Positions 61,701-64,000 of a stretch of DNA of 64,000 nucleotides are shown here, piece by piece (position 1 is the first letter of the stretch; each line of letters opens with the position of its first letter). Position numbers and translations under genes: made by a program. A model generated the notes under the pieces. That model did no database searches, had not been told where the DNA came from, and worked only from the letters and a program-made list of their open reading frames with translations. This DNA comes from Verrucomicrobiaceae bacterium. Lineage in GTDB: Bacteria > Verrucomicrobiota > Verrucomicrobiia > Verrucomicrobiales > Verrucomicrobiaceae. The stretch spans positions 1 to 64,000 of the forward strand of contig JAIXYN010000020.1 of NCBI GenBank assembly GCA_027490195.1, given 5' to 3'.

Positions 61701-64000
61701 TTGGTGGAAGCAGCCACGTAGCTTGCCAACTCGGTGAAGTTTGTGGCCCAAGGCAGGACGTTGTTCACCAAGTGGGTGCTGCCATTGGCAAAGACCAAGC
61801 GTGCGGCACTGCCCAACTGGCCGGTGTAGTTCGTTTCCACCGTCGCATAGTTGCTCTGGGTGAGATTGCCAAAGACGAGTTCGGTGGAGCGGATCGTGCC
61901 GCTACCGAGTCCGGCAATGATGCGGTTCTGGCCGCCGTCCAAGGTGAGGGTGCCCAAAGATTCCGTCGTGTCCGTGTTATCGCGTCCGGTTAGGAGCAAG
62001 GCACCGCCTCGAAGGGTCACATTGGAACCGCCCAGGCGGTTGTTGATCGCCATCGTGCCACTGTTGGTGAGGATCAAGGACGCGTAATTGAGCTCTATTG
62101 CTCCGCCCCCGGAAAGTTTGCCCTGATCGGTCAGGGTCAATGAACTGCCGTTGATGAGCGTGCCGCCAGTGTAGGTGTTGTCATTGCGGAAGTTGGTGCT
62201 CGTGCTGCCCGCCTTGTTGTAGAAGATGCTGCCGGTGATCTGACCGCCCCACTCACCCGTGGTGCCGGAGAGGTAGCTGGTGACGAACGTCGCGGCGGTG
62301 GACGAAGTGACGATGCCACCTGCGCCCGCGAAGGCGTTGCGGTTGGAATTGACAAGGTCGCCGACCATCTGCGCGGTGCCGTTCAAGTTCAACGTGCCGC
62401 CCGAACCGATGTCCAGGTGCTGCCCTTGGGTGCCGCCCTGCAGGCCCTGATACAGGGTGTTGTCACCACCATTGAGTTTGACGATGCCGTTCATGATGCC
62501 CAGGAAGTTGGCCCCGGTGTTGAAGTATTGCTCCGTGTTGAAACGCACTTCGCCGCCGAGACCGGTCCGGTAGTCCGCGCCACCGCCGCGGAGCACGCCG
62601 TTCATCTCCAAAATGCTGCCGCTGTCCACCAGCAGGGTGCCCACAGTCCCAGCCGTGTCGATGATCACACCGCTGGCGATGGTGTTGGTGCCGCCGGAGA
62701 CGAGAATGTTCGGGACGGTCAAGACGAGGCTGGTGCCACCTTTGACGGTTGAGGTGAGGTCCACCCCCGTGCCGCTGAGGTAGAGCGCGTTGAGCGTCTT
62801 ACCAGAGTTGCCTGCCAGATTCGTGTCCGCCGTCAGCCTCACCGTGGCCGTCGCAGCGGCAGCGATCAGGTTATTGTTCACATCGTAGGCACTGAAGGCC
62901 TGGATGCCGTTGGTGGCGTTATAATTAGCGAAGTTCGTGCCCGCAGCATCGATCACCACCGCCCGGGGAATGATGCCCGTGGTGAGCGTGGGAGCAGTCG
63001 TGAAGAGAATGCGCGCGTCTGCCGCACCGAGAGTCTTGCCCGAAGCGCTGCTAAAGGTCAAAATCGAGCCGCTGGTCAGCACGTTCGACGCCAAGCCGGC
63101 AAACGTGAGGGTGCTGGCCGCCGAGCCTGAGTTCGTCAGGATGATGTTGTTGTTACCCGGGTTGGAGGTCAAGGTGCCGAGGGATTCCGCAGACGCGACG
63201 GTGCCGTTGGCGATGTAATTGAACGTACCGTCCGTGAGGACCATCGTGTGCGGAGTGACCGCACCGCCAAGGCGGTTGTCCACGTTCGCAAAGGAGTTGT
63301 CCACCCGCAGCACACCGCCGGAAGAAACCGTTAGCGCAGTGGCCGCAGCACCAATGGATCCCAGGCCGGTGGTGGAGGAGCCAATCACGAACTGGTTGTT
63401 GTTCACCGTGATGAGGTTCGTGTAGCCAGAAGCAGCCACACCGAGTGTAAAGGTGCCGTGACTGCCCAGCGACGGCTTGTTAACGGTGATCGAGGTCAGA
63501 TTGGCATTCACGAACGCCGTGGTGTCAATGTTGAGGGTGCCATTGCCCACCAGCGTCAGAGCGGCCGCAGTTCCGGCAAAACCACCCTGAATGTTCAAAG
63601 TAGCAGTCGAGTCCACGCCAATGGTGGATGCATTCGCCTGCGTGATCGCGGATGTGACCGAGTTCGTCGTGCCGGAGAGCGCACGCAGGGCACCCGTGCT
63701 GTTGATGCCGGTGTTGGAAAGGCTGATCAGACCGCTGGTCTTGTTCAGCGCCACGCCCGCGCCGGTCGCACCATTCAGTTCCAGCGCCGCACCGACGACA
63801 TTGGAGACCACGATGTTAGCGGTGGCCGCGTTGATCTGATCCACATCGGAAATCCGCAGGGCTCCCGCCGCGATGGTCCAAGCTCCAGTCAGCCCAGTGT
63901 TATTAAGACTGCCGGTGAAAGCCAGCGTACCGTTGTCATTCTTCTGCAGCGCATTCCCGGCGGCTCCGAAAGTGAAGGCCGTGTCGAGCGTGGCCACGGT
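40673..64000 (-). CDS. giant autotransporter-strand-repeat surface protein, PEP-CTERM (5' partial)
   Basis: The frame is open for 7775 codons from the window edge to its stop, so the N-terminus and export signal lie outside. Nearly all of it is Gly/Thr/Asn/Ser/Ala-rich beta-strand repeat of the autotransporter-associated type. Examples are KNGTGTWILSGANTYTG, KTGAGKLVFTAANTYSGTTT and KTGNGLLQLSGANLF. This implies a very long right-handed beta-helix outside the cell. I noticed no cysteine on read-through. It ends not in an outer-membrane barrel but in a PEP-CTERM-like tail (PEA, hydrophobic stretch, RRRR). Embedded are a PA14-like domain, six tandem ~75-residue modules, and a duplicated ~1600-residue block. 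The long plus-strand open frames inside it are composition shadows. Confidence 0.9.
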   Translation of the reverse strand, partial: TVATLDTAFTFGAAGNALQKNDNGTLAFTGSLNNTGLTGAWTIAAGALRISDVDQINAATANIVVSNVVGAALELNGATGAGVALNKTSGLISLSNTGINSTGALRALSGTTNSVTSAITQANASTIGVDSTATLNIQGGFAGTAAALTLVGNGTLNIDTTAFVNANLTSITVNKPSLGSHGTFTLGVAASGYTNLITVNNNQFVIGSSTTGLGSIGAAATALTVSSGGVLRVDNSFANVDNRLGGAVTPHTMVLTDGTFNYIANGTVASAESLGTLTSNPGNNNIILTNSGSAASTLTFAGLASNVLTSGSILTFSSASGKTLGAADARILFTTAPTLTTGIIPRAVVIDAAGTNFANYNATNGIQAFSAYDVNNNLIAAAATATVRLTADTNLAGNSGKTLNALYLSGTGVDLTSTVKGGTSLVLTVPNILVSGGTNTIASGVIIDTAGTVGTLLVDSGSILEMNGVLRGGGADYRTGLGGEVRFNTEQYFNTGANFLGIMNGIVKLNGGDNTLYQGLQGGTQGQHLDIGSGGTLNLNGTAQMVGDLVNSNRNAFAGAGGIVTSSTAATFVTSYLSGTTGEWGGQITGSIFYNKAGSTSTNFRNDNTYTGGTLINGSSLTLTDQGKLSGGGAIELNYASLILTNSGTMAINNRLGGSNVTLRGGALLLTGRDNTDTTESLGTLTLDGGQNRIIAGLGSGTIRSTELVFGNLTQSNYATVETNYTGQLGSAARLVFANGSTHLVNNVLPWATNFTELASYVAASTNNDSGGVGLLNSAGYAGYDATVLPAGVGSLTQNLRLANSLVTVPNIGGVSAGTYNANAIAFIRDSTGDNLVFADNADILNLTAGTLVISGAFDSSIGTAVGNGSITTGGTASGVNPFYLFVNQNTLTVNSAIVDNGTVGAQTRLVLTPANASVTSLRANNTYTGGTQINGGTNHTGTLALNVASADGGSTVAVPNGDLVINGATVRLDAANQIHFGVIPTLNGSSTLNLNAQAQTLAGLSFNNNGGTAPTVALGGAGGILKLTGGITATSSNAGSVSLISGTAPLGLDLNGANRTFNIAPVTINGSTTVASLTPTLNVTAIIGNSGAAAGIVKTGNGLLQLGGANTFTGGVDLQAGGLVLNANSTASGVGSTVTSGPLGTGTLTIGSGTRLLASTAATVANAMTVNGSFTTDGILGLTFNGATTLGATPTITVTAPQMVTTIGGLISGSFGITKDGLGTLTLSNAAVANTYTGVTTVNNGILSISGNNSLGADPASFVADQLTIQNGAILAATNSPVFAANRGVTIGTGGGAFSPATLLQLNGKLTAANQTISMVGAGTLRLNADNTATITGTSNFNVAAGTLSSVGALPLSGAAVNLNGGGLQILWDGTAVSTGVTPETLTISNAIVMNTTAATINVDRAALTFAPLNLQAANKTIELNNFSIASPNPAVTLTVTNNANGYGLLISNNQTLATSGGFPTFSVGTATNSNVVQGLTLSGVISGGQTGAVVLTKSGAGTMELTNSGNSFGGSSAIIDVTGGILSGTSNGAFGDTSNIIRLSVNSGIQGLRFAGGTSYTLTGRVINLNAATVGIDVAANTTAIIDTAFTFSAATNALQKNDIGTLVITANNSARTGVTNIFAGVVQIDNANALGSGQIVLGTGAAVGGGAALYLTNDVTLTNNINMASTGSGAPSGINNTGGVFSLSGVNTLSGAITNSASVGVTFGAASGATLNIGGLALGNSPTFNAVGTGIINVNGSIGTAGVTISKVGTGTLNFTSAQTTALAITVTQGTFNVSGAGQFTGGTGAITVQNNGLLNINDTTGGPLTRFGGTARAVTLNAGNFAYTANGTSASSETFAALAAGPGGSKLTLTNAGVANATLTFASLTVPGTGGHLLFESAQTFNDTTNRVIFTTTPVAATMPATFVSTTPVNTATVAGDGIILRAIVRDATGTNFATYTGSGAAGNLKAYSTYTNLDGTGTGTDLRFTNVNGGTAYGMNAQDAATVTGGRNVINITGDTVALSNPGLNLRTTSALKISGAGTDVAFATSGGTQLAINTGMILATGTGQTIGNSTLAGLGSAPAIFFGTAPQPAATSAAAIVFTSVAGAISVDTGADLAVNAAFYNTQDVTKSLAGSLTFNTKQYFNAGANFFNVSGGTTILNGGENTLWQGAQGGTAGQNLSVGPGATLNLGANAQMVGEISSPNRLAFAGSGGTITGTATLISAHSSGNTGGWGGSIQGTGLYFNKSGANNTVFYSDNSYTGGTLINGGTLTLQDEGRLSGTTSIALNGGVLTLNDAGTMSNTDRINNAANFTFRSGTLNITGRDQTNTAETLGDVLFAQGGNNIAFPSTQALGTVRSTVIALGNLTQTNGAMVLLNNMTGSMGSNQRLTATNGTSLMVNGIVPWMNSGGAELVSYVAASAGNATGGFAPLATAGYQGYDGVALPTASNATGNYRVGTAASIALPSGGLNINAMVLNNAAVAQTFTFGSSTDVFNLTAGLIVKSATSNTNFGATVDSGRLTAGGVADATPVDLSIVNTGATNAFIINSRIVDNGSDVVRLVYTGYNAGTLQITNGANTYSGGTIVNAPNGANNGIFDLNVTGANGTTGNSAIPLATTVADSLIINGGNVRLLQANQINFGITPVLRGHLATLNLNNFNQTLAGLIFDNDGGTAPALTTGTGILTLSGNITASSSNVGGVSTISGAGTGGTAVDLGGTSRTLTVNPVTVNGNTTVANVTPTLAISAPISSSTNVGTTGLVKTGNGLLQLSGANLFGGGVNVQAGGLAVGGSTNVTTRDGTTGVVSAFANGPIGTGALTIGAAGTYLTSTGANTLSNALVLTGTQITLKGTNNLTIQGNNTTTTLLGNTTVTVDAPQAVLALNMLLDDGGNGYGITKEGLGTLLLGSNNTFAGGVTVNAGTLTLAGLNDNSTAPVFSGTLATIGNGGLLSLQNNGTANNGVISYANNIVINGSLAAASLNVGNNGANTGNTIAINDLQLNGGQILNVSSANGYTLRLVNVSGDTAGGAAPMINVASGSTVVVFGWSGDKPVNVGQGNLLFTDQVQIGTTTTLGSGAPVVLNGAYPIQINSAVLTGANMTSYGYSSGGLNGAFAQLAAAPTATVSQAFSGVGFSGSNLFINQLADGTFANRPAATATAFTNGTAAYSGFLNITEAGNYTFRSGSDDGLSLYIDGVAVASDGTFGHGLSDLANVTVNLTSGYHSIVYKVSNSGGGGGFRLYYSGEDTGNSFQSIASSNFFGTTAAPTSANGYNGAAIINNAYYLANGTTATLDSFGTQFGAVVAPQLANQIDTAGTQGAGTFSMVLGNSSILNVTNGASGSFGTGWFGADGLISIGTGAIIATANAGTAASAGTLNLIGTITQSGTGLVTGTGASGALIKAGQGTLILGGDNATAGTFTGDLAIQDGTVMLNHAGALPSGLVTVSGTTLTAQAAATTTAGSSVITGITSTASMQQGMAVTGNNIPSGAYIVSVDSASQITISLGATGSGGITNLVGATNGMLDVNGLSISKALTINGTGTAPLAGNSKGAIWNSSATAATLSGVITLGSASSIGGFGDLTFSNNITGAFALTKTGTNNLTLSGAGNSFTTLAVNLGTLKLGNVGALSDTTNGTTISTGAVLDLNGLNIGAEPITIAGTGFGGSGTLSGVGTVSSLAALINSSSTAASLAGPVVMSAATSIGGSRVNALSGVTSGDITLSGVVSGAFTLTKVGTNNLTLTAANTYGTATTGTTTINQGSITLSGSGTLGIFGTTATTLNNATYTGIVPDVKLSLDNTGTASSVRLGTRGLTLNGGLLEILGNSGTAVNEALAADAQIAINFGYNLISLDNNGANLRITTAGAGTLSRANGATLFLRGDALGQGAGATNTNIILATTTAPTNFQTFLGQAGANGATNKQILPWAIADISSTSNGTTATTQFLVNDGATNGLRPLNTSTEMATTFTANANMRVTGALNSGAAATGITSNSVNSITFENSGPFTVNAFRNLQVESGGILAKTSASITGTGTLTTTTASTAWTIHTMGSSTTLTLDVALGGRVAPTTGGFFKSGDGKVLLNSTTGNSYTGATIINLGTVEIAAGAPNNAIFYRFAIAPLINANTTTASNDALVMTGGLLELNGNSQIFGDLFSRNSTLGSGGIINNAGSLATFITNVGTARDWTGQINGNLNFVKTGGTQLTMRDNNQFTGNATFMGSITALVDQGRFSGMSAGDTISIRNSLLRWDDSGIQAMSNRISSDVAVNLDGGAFEYISRSGTAGSVTLGNLSVTGGNAVIRANVGNSGLGQATLNLGGTFSRSTGSTLTFTSGGGLLGSNPFVTATAAGLTTNTNNIIGGWATVVTANGTTVGANAEFAKYDPATGVRQLNGIEQTTTLAAATSTSNVRFNGTQSVITGGQVINSLTLNGAASTVNFAAGTDTLTLASGGLLSGTDNAARTIGSAAVRGRLTTSGSELFLHNGANTLTINSDIGANGAGTFDLVMGAMAQLANTPTINLTNANTYTGTAYSNGVVLLLNNQTGSGNAITGNLVVTGGTNSGGDTAGVGNATTRNLGSQQIADTATVTVRGGAAWDLNGFNETVSKLAFQSQGGFVTATNGPGSTFVISGIGTLTLTNTGDTISASALDDVRIVPMLSGRLALPSTATITVAQVAGGLTAVQGTTGQANEQIGLAINSNILTSGTINKEGAGVLQLGGFSSQTLTVNVNAGTLVLGPSTGTAASNYVATAINLANSGTILDMRGNNNIVVGTISGVSGSFIKNFNVNTGATLVTGDSTSGTFAGTFLSDYTTGQLSVTKVGSGDWTLTGDSSGALLGTLTILGDAVTMDQATGKVGFVTTNLGRGGVLTLNGTGAISDRLGGTTSIQTTTADRVFNNRGGVLNYQGSSSSAVVENLNTVTNIAGQTQWNLTQNTGNQTRINLGTLTAQSAANTGNLVLNAGATGTLGGGAAGANRVTVFATTPTLVGTNPGTSGSVTNGIRPDIIGIDSSNTTGGFVTHDVNGFRLLTSAEYRSLLTSTTGTGVVLNGSMNNSTTLQVQDASNLFAGMTVSGTGIAANSVISSVAGNTITLSAATTGGLQAQRITFGATAAANFATTVSNAIQQATTFQSLTLNNGGGVGYFSGGNLASTNSPSGQFFGLNGALNTLTITSGGVIANSGNTGFSGGSIISGANPMHFHVLGSGTTLSVGSTILGTGGIVKSDAGTAILSARSYNTGATTVNNGTLRLGTGLGTNPLLVIPTATAATVADLNVNSGTFDLNGNTQAIRRLTNTTFNIYDGGAGTVTNSSGTTATLLVVQDNTATTFAGAISGGNINFEKQGANSLTLVSASNLGSGSFTVRGGSVVLRDSATMSTTGTISLPFGQVTLDNSGIGIVSSSRIGAGAFSMTGGTLSFLAGDISDTQTLGAITINGGANVINNTIFASGSTSGSSSVLTLASLTRGSAIQSTINFTSAGGNLGGPVGTILNASNTALLNQGANPQIVITSAPTLVNGIIGGWAVINGADFASYRSTVDPITGAFGVGNLGFSANGQTPFGAYSANAITAGVAADNITQGGSVSDITSRTINSWSVRNTGATGVPAYTFRSMDQLLTIGTGGILTNNNGQNVNFLNGRITAGTAANSSIYTFANNGTTQFLSRLENNGGGAVNFVKSGSAAVTLRVEPRFELDSTTSATSLITSAGANSTGQAGVPGLVVGMGFAAAVMGIPASSVVTQVNSGTTFTISQNVGTGTGDNGSQSFTAPVTQVLPNRTLTSGTNTITVPTGTILYPGQVVSLQVGATATLPANTTVLSISGTTVTLSNNIGGTTGNSAVLFAPVAAQTASAPTLTAGTNTFTVAPNTLGLNVGQVVTVTGGTATLPANTIITAYNQGTGVVTLSNTIGGTTSTVTTATFAAPTERSTPTSTIAASTTAKVLSSVGMFVGQPIQGPGIPLGTTVAGIVDANTITLSTAASATGTANAYYGLSNAIGRTAIGATTSGNASITMASAAEAAGLTPGMYVQGVGIPQNTVIGTVSGSTITLVNATTGAAVNASASHTLNNLIFGAPIANFLANVSTTGSATSGSTSLTVGSATGLAVGMPVFGLNIANGTTVTAISGTTLTLSTATLGVVSGTATFTAPLPYFSNTYTGDTVVNQGTLNIGGGNAQLGGIQVQGNLILNNANATQGTNNGSIASTSNITINGGGVLTLVNQNTFQSLTFNNSGGTATPTVTGGTIVINGAITTTNDNYGFTPTIASILELNGATKTITVNGSSPMGMVMSGVVQNTMSTTAAGLIKAGTSSLVLSGASTFAGGVQLNAGTLIIGAASTQNTVGAGITSGPLGTGALTIAGSTTLQSDNTARTFSNNVVVNGDFTFGGTASTHSLTLNGTVNLGGAARTLTVTSPQVTATMGGIVTGTAGGLTKVGNGTLTLTPTTTGALSATGAATNATVAGTTTLTLSAAAASGVVAGMTVHGTGIAPGTTVSSVAGSAVTLSQAAVATTNAGNFAFGTTQTYAATAGATGAATLTVSTGQAATLSVGSTVTGTGIAASTTITNIDTATGIITLNNALTASVVNQNITFGGAAVANSFNSYVGATTVSGGLLRLGNLGALPTATALSVLSGGTLDLNANSTTVASLAGDSSTTGGLITNSAVTGTVTFTVGDSSNTGFGGAITNNVGSTLNLVKVGSGSLTLGGPNSYSGSTTINRGTITLAASNALPASTALTINNTTAGETGLLNLANFNNSVASLTFGGAGSTSTSTNNVQTGTSGTLTLLGNVTYDATNNPNGSTILGSGFVSLGGTAVGTGLPGAANRTFAVGDSSATDDLTVNATISNGSGSAGDSITKTGAGKLVFTAANTYSGTTTISAGTLQIGNGSTTGDLGTGTGTITNNGALVVNRSNALTISNVITGTGSLQQAGGVSSVTTLTGASNYTGTTTVTSGTLELGAGGSLAGTAITVADAATLKISGNRTIGTSGSASVTVNSTATAGILSLQDGTINTLTLNSATAGATTLTLGGASTAASLLMDINATTNTNDLIAVNQRLLLNAGGTIVGLNTIAGTTLANGTYDLVTFGANSTASGDFTFGAGTGNITFGAGGNLVQIGGGRSYGLVWDTGSASTAANFLATTTKLQLSVFTNPFALNAYWTGDQGSGGTGSWSSIGAGNNTNWSTDAAGTIDANQIPGGGTTNVFMTANSGAAANFTTTLDGSFSIASLTFTGSGTAADTTNVTIANGTGTNTLTVGSGGITVNSTSASHSISANVALGATQTWTNNSSGGLLVGGDISGGFGLTKNGTGDLTLTGTNSYGTTTISTGALQIGNGTTTGTLGSGAVINNGTQLVISRSNDYNIANNISGTGDFVQAGGGTTTLSDTSNSYTGRTVISNSGTLEVKKLADGSSNSSIGASTNAAVNLQILGSTLKYTGTGATDGTTDRSFTIGTAGGTIDASGGTGSALNLTSTSAPALDGTNTARTLTLTGTNTDANTLAAPVGDNGSGATSLAKNGTGTWILSGANTYTGATTVSNGQMHFAGSQTNTNAVTVSKTSGTLGTYSGATNSFTGTSAAVLSADNNATLGSGSSTVTVGGAGAVGILAPGGSLGADNGSLTINGNLVVTAGSMLNLGITTPTVAAPTSFVFTDGQYFLTSSTGLPTGYSNIQNLITNNGSLTPPADNTAVATEINVVPASGNHDFLNVANTLTLNSGSAVRVFANGTPSYAVGQVFNLLDWTTLVNTGFNNPTGFTTGGAVGDFYLPDLTTTHPGLAWDTSAFTTYGVLVIVPEASRTLLLLLGLLGLMLRRRRSAR
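45650..47040 (-). repeat. six tandem ~75-residue hairpin-type modules
   Basis: Six consecutive units in the giant protein share the pattern GMxVxGxxIPxxTxVxxVxGxTITLSxxxxxT, ending near FxAP. Examples are VGQPIQGPGIPLGTTVAGI, GMYVQGVGIPQNTVIGTVSG and GMPVFGLNIANGTTVTAISG. The block interrupts one beta-strand repeat: GSAAVTLRVE lies before it and YFSNTYTGDTVVNQGTLNIG after it. Isolated copies of the same module occur near 44640, 48850 and 53620. Confidence 0.7.
54260..54740 (-). other. PA14-like domain within the giant protein
   Basis: About 160 residues contain ATAFTNGTAAYSGFLNI, TEAGNYTFRSGSDDGLSLYI and GYHSIVYKVSNSGGGGGFRL. This is the pattern of PA14/GLEYA carbohydrate-binding domains, with the SDDGLxLYIDG core. 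It is the only clearly non-repeat domain seen in the giant protein and may bind glycans. Confidence 0.8.
55600..59260 (-). repeat. duplicated super-module of the giant protein, copy 2
   Basis: Landmarks occur in the same order as in the block at 60500-64000: DTAFTFSAATNALQKND, then NFATYTGSG, YFNAGANFFNVSGGTTILNG, LASYVAAS-like VSYVAASAG, GYQGYDGVALP and KTGNGLLQLSGANLFGGG. The offset between copies is about 4.75-4.95 kb. Protein identity is moderate, so the duplication is old. Confidence 0.7.
60500..64000 (-). repeat. duplicated super-module of the giant protein, copy 1
   Basis: This is the N-terminal-side copy, cut by the window edge. Landmarks are DTAFTFGAAGNALQKND, NFANYNATNG, YFNTGANFLGIMNGIVKLNG, LASYVAASTN, GYAGYDATVLP and KTGNGLLQLGGANTFTGG, all colinear with the block at 55600-59260. 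A third, more diverged relative of part of it lies near 51350-51680. Confidence 0.7.

Overview
The window looks like a chromosomal segment of a member of the Verrucomicrobiota, probably Verrucomicrobiaceae (Prosthecobacter-like). The first ~94 bases are the 5' end of a 16S rRNA gene on the minus strand, with the GGCGGCGTGGATAAGACATGCAAGTCGAACGGGA-type start typical of that group. The gene content agrees: DUF1080 and DUF4091 proteins, Gfo/Idh/MocA oxidoreductases with Tat signals, PEP-CTERM sorting and autotransporter-type strand repeats.

Layout. 1-953: 16S 5' end and its long upstream region. 954-4303 (+): aconitase and a PH-domain membrane protein. 4307-12088 (-): a tightly overlapping exopolysaccharide operon (polysaccharide deacetylase, GT4 glycosyltransferase, DUF4091 protein, CelD-like GNAT, Wzz/tyrosine-kinase-like protein). 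12339-13166 (-): DUF1080 protein. 13279-13355 (+): initiator tRNA-Met. 13374-21184 (-): a six-gene operon built around an amino acid:[carrier protein] ligase, a class II aminoacyl-tRNA synthetase homologue that probably charges the adjacent carrier protein. It also holds an acyl-CoA dehydrogenase, a DUF1839 protein, a GH2 beta-mannosidase-like enzyme and a twin alpha/beta hydrolase whose nucleophile elbows lack serine. 21550-27579: small secreted, regulatory and housekeeping genes (cupin, CII-like regulator, DedA, uracil phosphoribosyltransferase, metallophosphoesterase, PUR-alpha-like protein). 27935-35956 (+): YqiJ-like OB-fold membrane protein, flotillin and a 1691-aa AAA ATPase, probably one membrane-microdomain module. 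35961-40279 (-): a squalene-hopene-cyclase-like protein, two small proteins and a Tat-exported oxidoreductase. 40673-64000 (-): the 3' part of one giant open frame (at least 7775 codons) for a secreted beta-helical repeat protein with a PEP-CTERM tail; its start lies beyond the window.

The most unusual items are: (i) an 89-104 bp palindromic repeat present twice, once between genes and once in frame inside the ATPase gene; (ii) the carrier-protein aminoacylation operon, whose product is unknown; (iii) the giant cell-surface protein, in which tandem hairpin-type modules split the beta-strand repeats and a ~1600-residue block is duplicated. No CRISPR array, insertion sequence, prophage or exosortase gene was seen.
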